Of a stretch of DNA of 64,000 nt, positions 10,001 to 19,247 are shown piece by piece (the first letter of the stretch is position 1; the number at the start of each line of letters is the position of its first letter). Source of the DNA: JACKIP01 sp963710165 (GTDB lineage: Bacteria; Pseudomonadota; Alphaproteobacteria; Micavibrionales; Micavibrionaceae); NCBI GenBank assembly GCA_963710165.1, contig CAVPYZ010000004.1:124001-188000 (forward strand), given 5' to 3'. The notes beneath the pieces were generated by a model that searched no databases, had not been told where the DNA came from, and saw only the letters and a list, made by a program, of their open reading frames with translations. The position numbers and the translations under genes are program-made.

Positions 10001-10705
10001 CTATGTATGTTCTATGAACATATATCCGATGCCGCGCACAGTTTGGATGGTGTCTTGGTCGGCCTCTTTTCCCCTTATCTTCTTACGCAGGCGGGTGATT
10101 TTTATATCGATGGAGCGCGGACTGGGGACGTATCTTTCTTCGCGAAGTGCGTCGCATAATGCTTCTCGCGGCATGGCAGTGCCTTTATTTTTAATCAGCG
10201 TTTCCAGTAATATGAACTCACGCGGTGTTAAATCGCGGGACTGGTTATTACCGTCGAACAACTGATATTTTGCCGGATCAAGCGTTAAGCCGTTAAAATA
10301 ATAAACATCATTTTCGGCATGGGATGCAGGTCGTTCTAAGCTCGTTTTATATCGCCTGATATTGGCGTATATTCGGGCACTTATTTCCTGTAGGTCGAAG
10401 GGTTTTTTAATGTAATCGTCTGCACCATCTTTCAGGCATCTGATCTTTTTTGACGCTGTATTGTCACCGCTAACAATAATAAGCGGCGCATTGGTATGTG
10501 AGCGTAGCGGTTTAATCAGCTCGGTTCCCAACTCATCACGAAGGTGCAGATCAAGAAGGATAAGATCGATTGTATGATGATCAATGATATCCATCATACG
10601 CGCACCGTTCGCGGCTTCGATTACCAGATATCCTTCTCCTTCCAGATTTTCTTTTAAAGAGTGCCTGATTATTTTGTCATCATCCACGACCAATACAGTG
10701 TCCAT
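10001..10705 (-). CDS. OmpR/PhoB-family response regulator
   Basis: A 234-residue DNA-binding response regulator. The receiver domain (residues 1-120) has D8-D9-D10, phosphoacceptor D52 in LLDLHL and K101 in KKPF. A winged-helix domain follows from about residue 135, with LTPREFILLETL, a recognition helix around SIDIKITRLRKKI and the wing TVRGIGYMF. It diverges from the acidic secreted-protein gene across a 149-base AT-rich gap that holds a series of TTGAA repeats. Autoregulation and control of the secretion genes are therefore likely but inferred. The cognate kinase is probably the hybrid kinase at 20.1-22.1 kb. Confidence 0.92.
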   Translation of the reverse strand: MDTVLVVDDDKIIRHSLKENLEGEGYLVIEAANGARMMDIIDHHTIDLILLDLHLRDELGTELIKPLRSHTNAPLIIVSGDNTASKKIRCLKDGADDYIKKPFDLQEISARIYANIRRYKTSLERPASHAENDVYYFNGLTLDPAKYQLFDGNNQSRDLTPREFILLETLIKNKGTAMPREALCDALREERYVPSPRSIDIKITRLRKKIRGKEADQDTIQTVRGIGYMFIEHT

Positions 10706-10744
10706 ATACTTACTTTCTCAAAATAATGTTTCGGCAATTTAAGG

Positions 10745-10812
10745 TTGAAACACAATTGAAATAATTTCGATGTAAATTGAAACATAATATTTATAAATAA
10801 ACAACCTTGAAT
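10745..10812 (+). promoter_or_regulatory. Phased TTGAA direct repeats between divergent genes
   Basis: TTGAA-core elements start at 10745, 10756, 10777 and 10807, in the same orientation. The spacings of 11, 21 and 30 bases are close to one, two and three helical turns. OmpR-family regulators bind tandem direct repeats on one face of the helix, and the flanking gene encodes such a regulator. The site assignment is an inference; the AT-rich background makes chance repeats possible. Confidence 0.45.
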
Positions 10813-10854
10813 TGATAAATTAGGGTAGGATAAATTAATTGGAAGTGAAATAAT

Positions 10855-12951
10855 ATGGCTGCAGAGAAAGATGTCTTAACACAAAATAATCAATATGAGC
10901 TGGATTTTATGGGCGCGACACCTGTTTACATGACAACATCGAAACTGGATGCCGATCAATATATGGCGGAAGACCTTGATGGTGTGACCGAAAGCGTTTT
11001 TGGTGCGGGGAATATGGGGTATGCCAGCCTACAGGCGGCACAATCGGATATTCTGATGACACAGGACGGTTTTTTAAAAGAAGACGGAGCGCAGCTTGAT
11101 ACCGCTATAACCGCCGCGCCCTCAACACAAGCGTATGTTATAGGGCAGGCGGTTGACGTGTTCGAGCCGAAGATAACAGCCGAAGAAACCATTACCAATT
11201 ATGATGAGTCACAATCATCTATAGAAGGTACGAATGCCGCAGATACAGGTGAGGTTGGCGGTTTGACTGCGGCAACTATCGGCTCTATCAAAGCGTCGGA
11301 GCTTTCATCGAATGAAGGCGTTTTTGCGCCGTCAGGTTCCGGATTAAGTCTGGCTGATACGGTTCAGAGCAGCGCCGCTGAAGAGGGTCAAAACGGTGAG
11401 AATGGTCATTCGGGTCATAACGGTATGAATGGTAGTGACGGGAAAGAGGCTGATTGTGAGAATACGTGCGATCAATTCATTACTATTAATAATATTGATA
11501 TCAATATCGCCGATGTTACCGTACTGATTGAGCAAACGTTTATTGGTCTGAATGACGTGCTTGAAAATCTGAATATAACTATTACAGAAGTTACTGACGT
11601 ATTGGGTGACATTGTCAGCAATGTTCTAAATCAAACAACCAATCTAACGTCTGACAGCCTGACCACGGCTTCGGAATTATTAGAGGTGGTCACGGGTGAT
11701 TTGATTTCTGTTTTGAAAGTCACGCTGAATAATATCGGCGAGATATCACAAGAAGTGATTGGTGTGGTGGAGCAATCATTGGAAAATATTTCTACTGATA
11801 TTTTACAGCCCGCTGGTGACGCAAGTTTGTCTGTTGTGAATAATGTTTTGGATCAACTGGACGGCGCGGACTTGCTTGGTGATAAACTGGGCGATATCGG
11901 CGGCGCGGTTCATAATTTAAAAACGATTTTGGGCGATGTGAAAGAAAGTCTGATTAAGGCAGATATCCAAGACGGCTTACAAGATATTATAACAAAAGTG
12001 ACTGGCACGCTGGAGATACTGGAAACGGTTACAGATAAAACAGTCGACATCGTTGACGGGGCAGTGGGCACGGTTTTGGCCGATCTTGGTGTGGATAATA
12101 TTTTAGGCGATGACAATGCGAATGCTGATGGTGATCTGAATCTGGATATTGATCTTGATATACTTGCAACCGATCTTGCATATCTTGAACTTGGTCCAGT
12201 ATTAGATCCTGTTGAAGATGTTGTGGGAGACGTTGACTTAGGTATCGATTTAGAAACCGATTTTTTAAATCCCGGCGGGTCTGAAACCGATAATACACAA
12301 GGTGATAGCGATATCAATCTGGCCGGTGACGTTGATGTATTGGATAGCGATATTCTCGATCTGGCGAATGAGTTGGAGCTTGACCCTGTTGAAGATATTA
12401 TCGGCGACATCGATCTTGACGTCGGTGCAGCAATCGATATTTTAGGCGACGCTGCCGACCCGTTATTGGATAGTGCAGAGGGAGGCAGCGCAGAAGATAC
12501 ATTGCTAGGCGATGTTGGCGAGGCGATTGCAGATGTTGCGGATGCTATTCTACCCGAGCTGAATACAGATGATGAGAGTGATGATGACATTGTCATTGAG
12601 GTTGACGTTGATTTATTAGGGATAAGTGACGAGCTGGATACGGAAGTCACCATTGATCCGGTTGAAGATTTAACCAACGATATTGATATTACATTACATG
12701 TAGATATTGACGATGTTGTTGACCTGAGCGGCACAACAGACATGACCGAAAACATAACTGATTCTAATAATTCGGGCGGGTGGACGGAAAGTACAATCTC
12801 CGACTCTGTCTCTTTGTTTGACCAGTTTTCTGACCCGACGCATGAAGCCGATATTCTGCCCGATCCAAGCGGTAGTCTGGCGGAAGGTTTAGGCGTTCTT
12901 GATATTACCCCCGATCTGGATACGGGGAGTTTAGGGGGGCTGTTTGGATAA
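10855..12951 (+). CDS. Acidic repeat protein, candidate type I secretion substrate
   Basis: I do not recognise a named family. The 698-residue product has no signal peptide. Residues 178-198 form seven consecutive G-X-Y triplets (collagen-like), followed by a CENTC pair of cysteines. Residues 200-395 are long Ile/Val/Leu/Asn/Thr helices with heptad-like patterns. From residue 396 to the end (303 residues) there is not a single Lys or Arg. That part is rich in Asp and contains three DPVED repeats starting near residues 451, 510 and 601. The C-terminus is small and hydrophobic (SLGGLFG). No GGxGxD RTX nonapeptides are present. Position directly before two ABC subunits and an HlyD adaptor suggests it is their cargo, perhaps a surface adhesin or matrix protein. 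An acidic, Ca-binding extracellular role is inferred from composition only. Confidence 0.6.
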   Translation: MAAEKDVLTQNNQYELDFMGATPVYMTTSKLDADQYMAEDLDGVTESVFGAGNMGYASLQAAQSDILMTQDGFLKEDGAQLDTAITAAPSTQAYVIGQAVDVFEPKITAEETITNYDESQSSIEGTNAADTGEVGGLTAATIGSIKASELSSNEGVFAPSGSGLSLADTVQSSAAEEGQNGENGHSGHNGMNGSDGKEADCENTCDQFITINNIDINIADVTVLIEQTFIGLNDVLENLNITITEVTDVLGDIVSNVLNQTTNLTSDSLTTASELLEVVTGDLISVLKVTLNNIGEISQEVIGVVEQSLENISTDILQPAGDASLSVVNNVLDQLDGADLLGDKLGDIGGAVHNLKTILGDVKESLIKADIQDGLQDIITKVTGTLEILETVTDKTVDIVDGAVGTVLADLGVDNILGDDNANADGDLNLDIDLDILATDLAYLELGPVLDPVEDVVGDVDLGIDLETDFLNPGGSETDNTQGDSDINLAGDVDVLDSDILDLANELELDPVEDIIGDIDLDVGAAIDILGDAADPLLDSAEGGSAEDTLLGDVGEAIADVADAILPELNTDDESDDDIVIEVDVDLLGISDELDTEVTIDPVEDLTNDIDITLHVDIDDVVDLSGTTDMTENITDSNNSGGWTESTISDSVSLFDQFSDPTHEADILPDPSGSLAEGLGVLDITPDLDTGSLGGLFG

Positions 12952-12979
12952 CGCACTCCCCCCCAGGGCACGCGAAGAC

Positions 12980-14692
12980 ATGATAAATCATACTGAAAAA
13001 CCATCTGATATCCTTCGTCCTGAAGGATATTTAAACAATATTTCTTCTCTTCTGCTCTCTACTTTTACCATTAATATTCTATCGCTTGCTTTGCCGATTA
13101 TGACATTACAGGTTTATGACCGTATTTTGCCAAATCAGGGAACATCGACGTTATCGATTTTGATCATTGGCGTTTGTCTGGCGATTTTTCTGGAGATGGT
13201 TTTACGCTTGTGTCGCGCTTATGTGATTGGACGTTCGGGTGCGACGTATGAACATCTGATCGCGTGTCAGGCCATGAATAAAGTGTTGCATTCCGATTTA
13301 TCGAAAGCCGGACATCACGGCATTGGCGAACATCTCCACCGGATGAGCGCGGTGGGAAGGTTGAAAGATTTTTATAATGGTCATGCCATGACTGTGTGGA
13401 TGGAACTGGCATTTATTCCGGTCTTTTTGGGGTTAGTATTTTATATCGCGACGCCGTTAATCATTGTACCGCTGGTCATTTTGGCAGTCTTCAGCATTTT
13501 ATCTCTTCGGCAGGGTTATCGCCTACGCCAAGCACTTAAGGAACGCGAGAGCGCGGATGATGTGCGTTTTAACTTCCTGATTGAATCGCTGGAAGGGGTT
13601 CATACGATCAAAGCCTTTGCACTGGAGAAATTTTTTGAGCGCCGTTACGAGGCTTTGGAAGAGGAATCAACCTTTAAAAATTATTGTGTGACAGAAGAAA
13701 CCTCCAAAATTTTTAATAACGGCGCAATATTCTCCCACATTATGGTGGCAAGCGTAATCAGCTTTGGCGCGTGGTGTGTGCTGCAGGGTATGGTTACAAC
13801 GGGCGGATTGATTGCCACATTATTATTATCGGGGCGTATGATGCAACCTGTACAAAAGGCATTGGGGCTGTGGGCGCGGTATCAGGATTATATTCTGGCG
13901 CGTCAGCATCTGGAAGATTTGATGCAAACGCCGCAGCAAAATGTTCTGCAACGCCAAGATGACACTCCTTTATTTCCTGAAGGCAGCGTAAAAATCAGGG
14001 ATCTTGATTTTTGTTTCAGCCACACCGATGAAAATATTTTATCAGGAATCAATTTAAATGTTGTACGCGGTGAAGCGGTGTTAATATCTGGCGGGCATGG
14101 GTCAGGAAAAAGCACACTACTTGATATTCTGGCGGGAATTTATCCGCCGCGACGTGGTCATATTGATATTGACGGGGTAGATGTTGAAAGCTATGCGCCT
14201 GAGGAATTGGTGAGGCATATCGGATTTATTCGCACGCGTCCGCTAATCTTTCGCGGCACAATTCGCGATAACATGACATCTTTTGGTCAAATACCTGAAT
14301 CGCAAGCGCGCGAAGTTGCAACATATCTGGGTGTTGATCAGGACATCGCCAAATTACCGAGCGGGCTGGATACGTTTTTAAACGGTAATCACACAGATTT
14401 TATTCCCCCCGGTTTGAAACAGCGCATTGCCATGGTGCGCGCATTGGCGCCGAAACCAAAACTTATCTTGTTTGATAATGCCGATCGTTCTTTGGACAAG
14501 GAAGGATATGCAATGATTTACAGCTTTTTGGCACGGATAAAAGGGAAGGCAACGCTTATTCTGGTATCAGATGACAAAAATATCTGTGACTTGGCAAACA
14601 CCCATTACACCTTGGAAAACGGACAATTATTGCCGCAAACAAAGCAGACTAAGCAAGGTAATATAACCCCCTATCGGGAGCTGAGATTATGA
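12980..14692 (+). CDS. Type I secretion ABC half-transporter with degenerate ATPase motifs (subunit 1)
   Basis: A PrtD/LapB-like half-transporter, about 570 residues: six-helix membrane domain (about 30-300) then a nucleotide-binding domain. Walker A is intact (GGHGSGKS at about 371). The Q-loop glutamine is Thr (T419), the LSGGQ signature reads IPPGL (about 475), and Walker B reads LILFDN with Asn at 500 where the catalytic Glu is expected. The switch His is Asp (about 531). These losses suggest a non-catalytic or asymmetric role in a heterodimer with the next gene. I chose the ATG at 12980, preceded by GAAG; an in-frame TTG at 12944 would overlap the upstream stop. It overlaps the next gene by four bases, so the two are coupled. 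Confidence 0.85.
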   Translation: MINHTEKPSDILRPEGYLNNISSLLLSTFTINILSLALPIMTLQVYDRILPNQGTSTLSILIIGVCLAIFLEMVLRLCRAYVIGRSGATYEHLIACQAMNKVLHSDLSKAGHHGIGEHLHRMSAVGRLKDFYNGHAMTVWMELAFIPVFLGLVFYIATPLIIVPLVILAVFSILSLRQGYRLRQALKERESADDVRFNFLIESLEGVHTIKAFALEKFFERRYEALEEESTFKNYCVTEETSKIFNNGAIFSHIMVASVISFGAWCVLQGMVTTGGLIATLLLSGRMMQPVQKALGLWARYQDYILARQHLEDLMQTPQQNVLQRQDDTPLFPEGSVKIRDLDFCFSHTDENILSGINLNVVRGEAVLISGGHGSGKSTLLDILAGIYPPRRGHIDIDGVDVESYAPEELVRHIGFIRTRPLIFRGTIRDNMTSFGQIPESQAREVATYLGVDQDIAKLPSGLDTFLNGNHTDFIPPGLKQRIAMVRALAPKPKLILFDNADRSLDKEGYAMIYSFLARIKGKATLILVSDDKNICDLANTHYTLENGQLLPQTKQTKQGNITPYRELRL

Positions 14693-16914
14693 GTGAACTA
14701 CATAAAGTCCCACTTATTGATAGCGCAACCCATGACAAGTTTGTGGATAGCCAGCCGATTTTAAACATGTTGTCTTTATTATCGAAAGCGGGGCGCATCA
14801 ATTTTCGTGAAGACGGCGCATGGGAGGTTTGTTTATGTGCGCTTATCCTTAATCTGGAACCGCAGTGCAAGGTGCAAAGAATACTGGAATCCTTGCCGTA
14901 TGATGCGCGACGAATGGACGCGCCGGATTTTTTGAATATAATGGCGCATCTGGGATATTTTTGTCGTAAAGCCTCTGCTCATCTTGAAAATATTGATACG
15001 CGCCTGTTACCGGGTGTGTTTATTCCCGAACGTGGTGATCCGTCAATTGTTTTGGGGCGTGATGAAAACGGACAGATTTTATTCTATGACCCGCTGTCTA
15101 AACTGGTCAGTCATGTGCCGCCAAGCTTTGATGAAAACGGACGCGTCTGGTTTTTTCAAAAGTATGAAGAGCAGAAAACGCGCCTCTCCAAATTTATGCG
15201 ACAAGGCAGCGGACATAGCTGGTTTCGGGCGTTATTAGGGCGGTTTCGCGGGACATTTACGCAGGTTATGATGGCCGGCTTGATCCTGAATATCATCGCT
15301 TTGGCTACGCCCTTATTCATTATGCTGGTTTATGATCGTGTGATTGCAACGGGCAGTTTAACAACCATGCCGATGTTGGCGTTGGGGGCATTTATTGCAA
15401 TCGGGTTTGAATGGAAACTGCGACGTATTCGTTCCACGGGTTTGTCATGGTTGGCGGGGCGTCTGGATAACATTGTCGGGAACAAGATTTTTGCCCATCT
15501 GATCGGGTTGTCCCCCAATTTGATTGAAAAGGCATCGGTCGCGTCGCAGGTGGCGCGGATAAAAACGTTTGAATCTGTGCGTGATTTTTTTAGCGGGTCC
15601 GTGTTTTTGTCCCTGTTGGAAGCGCCCTTTGTCGTGATTGCCATTACCGCCGTGGCACTAATTTCGGGGCCGCTGGTCTTTGTGCCGCTGACCATATCTC
15701 TTGGCTACATCGCGCTGTTTTATTTTATCAGGCAAAAGGTCAAGGTTCATATACGGCTTGCGGCAAAGAACAGCTCTGCCCGACAACAATTTACCATTGA
15801 AACATTCGAAAAACTTTACGGTATTCGTGGTCACGGACTGGCGCGTAAATGGCAGGAAAAATTTCGCCATTTATCGGGGCGGGAAATGATGTCGCATTTT
15901 GTATTGGGATGGTACGGCGTGATTGCGGAAACCTGCGCGCATACCCTGACCATTCTGGCGGCGGTGGCAACAGTCGGGTTCGGGGTGCAAATGATCTGGG
16001 ACGGCGCGATGAGCGCGGGCGCGCTGGTTGCGACCATGATACTGGTATGGCGTATATTAACGCCGTTTTATTCGCTTTGCACCATGATCCCGCGTTTGGA
16101 ACAATTGCGTAACAGTATTGATCAGGTGAATAAACTGATGGATATAGAAACCGAGCGTGAAACAGCACAGAGCTTTTCCAGATTGCCTACGCTGAGCGGG
16201 GCGTTATCTTTCCATCATGTCGGATTTAAATATAGTGACGAGGCGGATTATATTTTTACCGACCTGTCATTCGAGGCGCGTGCAGGCGATTTGATCGCGA
16301 TTACAGGCAGTAACGGCAGCGGCAAGGCGACGATTTTGAAATTATTGAAATCGCTGCACATTCCGACGGACGGTGTGGTGCGTCTGGACGGATTTGATAT
16401 TCGACAACTGGACGCGCCGCATCTGCGGCAACAAATTGCTTATGTGCCGAAAACACCGCATTTCTTTCAAGGAACAGTTGAAGAAAATCTACGCTATGCC
16501 AACCCCCTTGCCAGTATAGAAGAGATAGACAAAGCCCTGACCCTTGCCAATATAAAGGGCAATATTGACGCATTGCCACAGGGTACGAAAACCTTAATCG
16601 GGCAGGATTCCAACGTGAAATTGTCATCAAGTGTTGCGGCCGGATTATCTCTCGCTCGTGCGTATTTGCATCCTGCACCGATCCTGTTGATCGACGAGCT
16701 TCCCAATACATTGTTATCGGGTGTGGCAGGGCAAAATTTAAAAGACTATCTGGCGCGTGCCAAGGGCAAGCGCACTGTTTTACTCTGCACCTATCGCGAA
16801 GATTTTATGAAACTGGCTGATACGATTGTCTGGCTTCGTGGTTTTGATCAGCCTGTTGTCTGTGCCAGAGACGACTTTTTCGACACACTTAAAAATCACT
16901 CAGGGGGTACATAA
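14689..16914 (+). CDS. Type I secretion ABC half-transporter with C39-like domain, degenerate motifs (subunit 2)
   Basis: A 741-residue protein in three parts. An N-terminal region (about 1-165) resembles the C39 peptidase-like domain used by RTX and LapB exporters to dock substrate; no catalytic Cys is evident. A six-helix membrane domain (about 185-470) follows, then an ATPase domain. Walker A reads GSNGSGKAT, with Ala547 replacing the invariant Ser/Thr. The Q-loop residue is Lys588, the signature reads LSSSV (645-649), Walker B LLIDEL keeps Asp669-Glu670, and the switch His is Tyr702. It therefore keeps what subunit 1 lost in Walker B and lost what subunit 1 kept in Walker A. Translationally coupled on both sides (ATGA and TAATG overlaps), so a heterodimer is inferred. 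Confidence 0.86.
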   Translation: MSELHKVPLIDSATHDKFVDSQPILNMLSLLSKAGRINFREDGAWEVCLCALILNLEPQCKVQRILESLPYDARRMDAPDFLNIMAHLGYFCRKASAHLENIDTRLLPGVFIPERGDPSIVLGRDENGQILFYDPLSKLVSHVPPSFDENGRVWFFQKYEEQKTRLSKFMRQGSGHSWFRALLGRFRGTFTQVMMAGLILNIIALATPLFIMLVYDRVIATGSLTTMPMLALGAFIAIGFEWKLRRIRSTGLSWLAGRLDNIVGNKIFAHLIGLSPNLIEKASVASQVARIKTFESVRDFFSGSVFLSLLEAPFVVIAITAVALISGPLVFVPLTISLGYIALFYFIRQKVKVHIRLAAKNSSARQQFTIETFEKLYGIRGHGLARKWQEKFRHLSGREMMSHFVLGWYGVIAETCAHTLTILAAVATVGFGVQMIWDGAMSAGALVATMILVWRILTPFYSLCTMIPRLEQLRNSIDQVNKLMDIETERETAQSFSRLPTLSGALSFHHVGFKYSDEADYIFTDLSFEARAGDLIAITGSNGSGKATILKLLKSLHIPTDGVVRLDGFDIRQLDAPHLRQQIAYVPKTPHFFQGTVEENLRYANPLASIEEIDKALTLANIKGNIDALPQGTKTLIGQDSNVKLSSSVAAGLSLARAYLHPAPILLIDELPNTLLSGVAGQNLKDYLARAKGKRTVLLCTYREDFMKLADTIVWLRGFDQPVVCARDDFFDTLKNHSGGT

Positions 16915-18254
16915 TGTTGCAGTTATTTATCAAGAAAGATGAACAGAAAAGAGAAAAGCAAACGCGCTATTTGTCGCAGGCTATACAGTTGGAGGAAGCG
17001 GTTAATCCGCATATTATTCGCGCCACCATGGGTATGATCTCAATTGCCATACTCTGTTTTATTATCTGGTCGGCCTTTACAAAAATCGATGAAGTGGCGC
17101 GCACCCCCGGCGAAGTTGTACCGAGCGGATATCAGAAAACGGTGCAACATCTGGACGGCGGTATGGTCAAGACCATTCATGTGCATGAAGGGCAAATTGT
17201 TGCAAAAGACGAGTTGTTATTAACACTGAGCGGAGACGGGTTGAATCAAGATTATGAAAGAGTGCGAAGTAGACAGGTTAATCTGGAAGTTCAAATCGAA
17301 CGTTTGCGCGCCTATATCGAGGGGCGGGATGCGGATTTTTCTGCATTTGAAACTTCTTCAATAGACTTTCTAACTGATCAGCAACAATTTTTTGACTCCA
17401 TGTTAAAAGCGCGTCAGAGCGAGGCAGATATTATAGAGAAACAGATTACCGAAAAGGAGCAGTCTTTATCTTCTCTTCAGGCAGAATTAAAGACCGCACA
17501 AACCAATTTGAAGATTTCAAATGAAATGTATGCGCGTCGTAAAAAGTTGAATAGTAAAGGCTATGCCTCGGATATGCAGCTTTTGACAGATCGTCAGAAA
17601 GTGAATGATATACTTGGTACCATTTCGCGGTTAGAGCGTCAAACCGATGTTGCCAGAACGCAAATACAGGAATACGAACAGCGGCTTGCATCGCTTTCTG
17701 CCGGACAGATTGATGACGCGCAGCAAAAGCTGGATAAGGCACAATCCGAAGCCACGGAAAATCAGAATATAATTGATAAGCTGCAACAACAACGCGCCCG
17801 TCTTGATGTGCGCGCCCCGATTAACGGCTTGGTGAAGGGGTTTGCCATTAATACGGTCGGTGCGGTGATACAACCCGGACAATCCCTGATGGATATTATT
17901 CCCACAGAAAAATCGCTGGAGGTAGAAGTCAAAATTTCGCCGCAAGATATCGGTCATGTCAAAATTGGGCAAAGCGTCCAGACAAAATTCAGCACGTATG
18001 ATTTTTCACGCTATGGATTTGTGATGGGCAAGCTGACCTATATTTCTGCCACAACCTTTTCAACGCCGGATGGCGGGCGTTTTTATAAGGGAAAAATCCT
18101 TCTCAATCGACCCTATGTCGGGGCGGATAAAACGAATATTATTTTGCCAGGTATGACCGTGATGGCGGATGTCATTACAGGCGAAAAAACAGTTTTACAA
18201 TATTTACTCAAACCCATTCATCTTTCCCTCACATCATCATTTACAGAAAGGTAA
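16914..18254 (+). CDS. HlyD-family membrane-fusion adaptor of the type I system
   Basis: A 446-residue adaptor linking the ABC pair to the TolC-like duct. A short cytoplasmic tail is followed by one membrane helix (about residues 40-60). A lipoyl half-motif with HVHEGQIV comes next, then a long coiled-coil hairpin (about 115-290), the second lipoyl half RLDVRAPINGLV, and a C-terminal beta-barrel ending near ILPGMTVMADVITGEKTV, which is typical of T1SS adaptors. Its ATG overlaps the preceding stop by one base. Length and order fit PrtE/HlyD rather than RND adaptors. Three base pairs separate it from the signalling genes, so export and signalling are likely cotranscribed. Confidence 0.92.
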   Translation: MLQLFIKKDEQKREKQTRYLSQAIQLEEAVNPHIIRATMGMISIAILCFIIWSAFTKIDEVARTPGEVVPSGYQKTVQHLDGGMVKTIHVHEGQIVAKDELLLTLSGDGLNQDYERVRSRQVNLEVQIERLRAYIEGRDADFSAFETSSIDFLTDQQQFFDSMLKARQSEADIIEKQITEKEQSLSSLQAELKTAQTNLKISNEMYARRKKLNSKGYASDMQLLTDRQKVNDILGTISRLERQTDVARTQIQEYEQRLASLSAGQIDDAQQKLDKAQSEATENQNIIDKLQQQRARLDVRAPINGLVKGFAINTVGAVIQPGQSLMDIIPTEKSLEVEVKISPQDIGHVKIGQSVQTKFSTYDFSRYGFVMGKLTYISATTFSTPDGGRFYKGKILLNRPYVGADKTNIILPGMTVMADVITGEKTVLQYLLKPIHLSLTSSFTER

Positions 18255-18257
18255 ATT

Positions 18258-19235
18258 ATGAACACACAATCCGAGACTCAAGCTATCGCAACACAAGATA
18301 ATATCGACTATACGTTGCTTAACCAGAAACAGGCGATTACCGTTCTGGCGGTTGAGGATGATATGTTATCTATGAAATTTCTGGAAGCGCAAATCGGGCA
18401 ATTGGGGCATAAAATGTTGTGTGCGGAAAACGGGCAAATTGCGCTGGAAATTCTGCAAAAACATAATTATAAAATAGATGTCGTCTTGATGGATCGTGAA
18501 ATGCCGGTTATGGACGGGTTGAGCGCGGTACGCCAAATCAAGAGTCATCCCGCATTGCGAAATATTCCCGTTATTATGGTGACCGGCGCCGATGGTCGTG
18601 ACGAGTTGAAAGAGGGGCTGGATGCGGGTGTTTTTTACTATCTGACCAAGCCTGTGGATGAAATATTGCTGCAATCCGTTCTGTCTGCCGCTGTGCGAGA
18701 ATCGGAGCAAAAAAGAATATTGGCAGAAGAGCTTGGTAAACATCGCACAAGTTTTCATCTGATCGAAACGTGCAAATTCAAATTTAAAACATTAAGCGAG
18801 GCAGAAAGTCTGGCGGCCTTTATGGCGAATTGTTTTCCCGACTCCGCGCGTGTGTTGACGGGGTTGGGGGAGTTGTTAATCAATGCAGTCGAGCACGGTA
18901 ATCTGGGGGTCACCTATGATCAAAAAACTGAGATGATTTCCGCAGGGACATGGCGGGCAGAGATTAATCGCCTTCAAAAATTACCGCAGCACGAACCAAA
19001 AACTGCCAGCGCAACAATTGCGCATAAGGAAGACGGTATCTATGCCGTGATTGAAGATCAGGGTACAGGATTTAGTTGGCAGGATTTTATTAACATTGAT
19101 CCCGCGCGTGCGGGTGACAATCATGGGCGCGGTATTGCACAGGCGCGGGCGGTCAGTTTTGACAGGCTGTCTTTTAACGAAAAAGGCAATAAGGCGGTGG
19201 CATTTGTCAGCCACAAACAACAACTTAACTGGTAA
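18258..19235 (+). CDS. Receiver fused to an RsbW-like HATPase domain
   Basis: A 325-residue protein. The N-terminal receiver (about 25-150) has D79 as phosphoacceptor (VVLMDREMP) and K131 in LTKPVD. The C-terminal half (about 175-322) is a GHKL ATPase of the anti-sigma/serine-kinase type: N-box ELLINAVEHGNLG with N209, G1-like EDQGTGFSW near residue 277, and G2-like NHGRGIAQAR. No HisKA helix lies between them. The receiver probably gates an RsbW-like output that binds or phosphorylates a partner. No anti-anti-sigma (STAS) protein is seen nearby. It lies 3 bases after the HlyD stop and 12 before the next gene, within the same operon. Confidence 0.85.
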   Translation: MNTQSETQAIATQDNIDYTLLNQKQAITVLAVEDDMLSMKFLEAQIGQLGHKMLCAENGQIALEILQKHNYKIDVVLMDREMPVMDGLSAVRQIKSHPALRNIPVIMVTGADGRDELKEGLDAGVFYYLTKPVDEILLQSVLSAAVRESEQKRILAEELGKHRTSFHLIETCKFKFKTLSEAESLAAFMANCFPDSARVLTGLGELLINAVEHGNLGVTYDQKTEMISAGTWRAEINRLQKLPQHEPKTASATIAHKEDGIYAVIEDQGTGFSWQDFINIDPARAGDNHGRGIAQARAVSFDRLSFNEKGNKAVAFVSHKQQLNW

Positions 19236-19247
19236 AGGAGATATCAT

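Noticed and set aside
10855..12951. RTX toxin
   Set aside because: No GGxGxDxUx nonapeptide is present; the Asp-rich repeats are of a different pattern.
11910..13004. Long minus-strand open frame opposite the acidic secreted-protein gene
   Set aside because: Ser/Thr/Pro-rich translation is the mirror of the Asp- and Ile-rich plus-strand gene; there is no ribosome site and no family feature.
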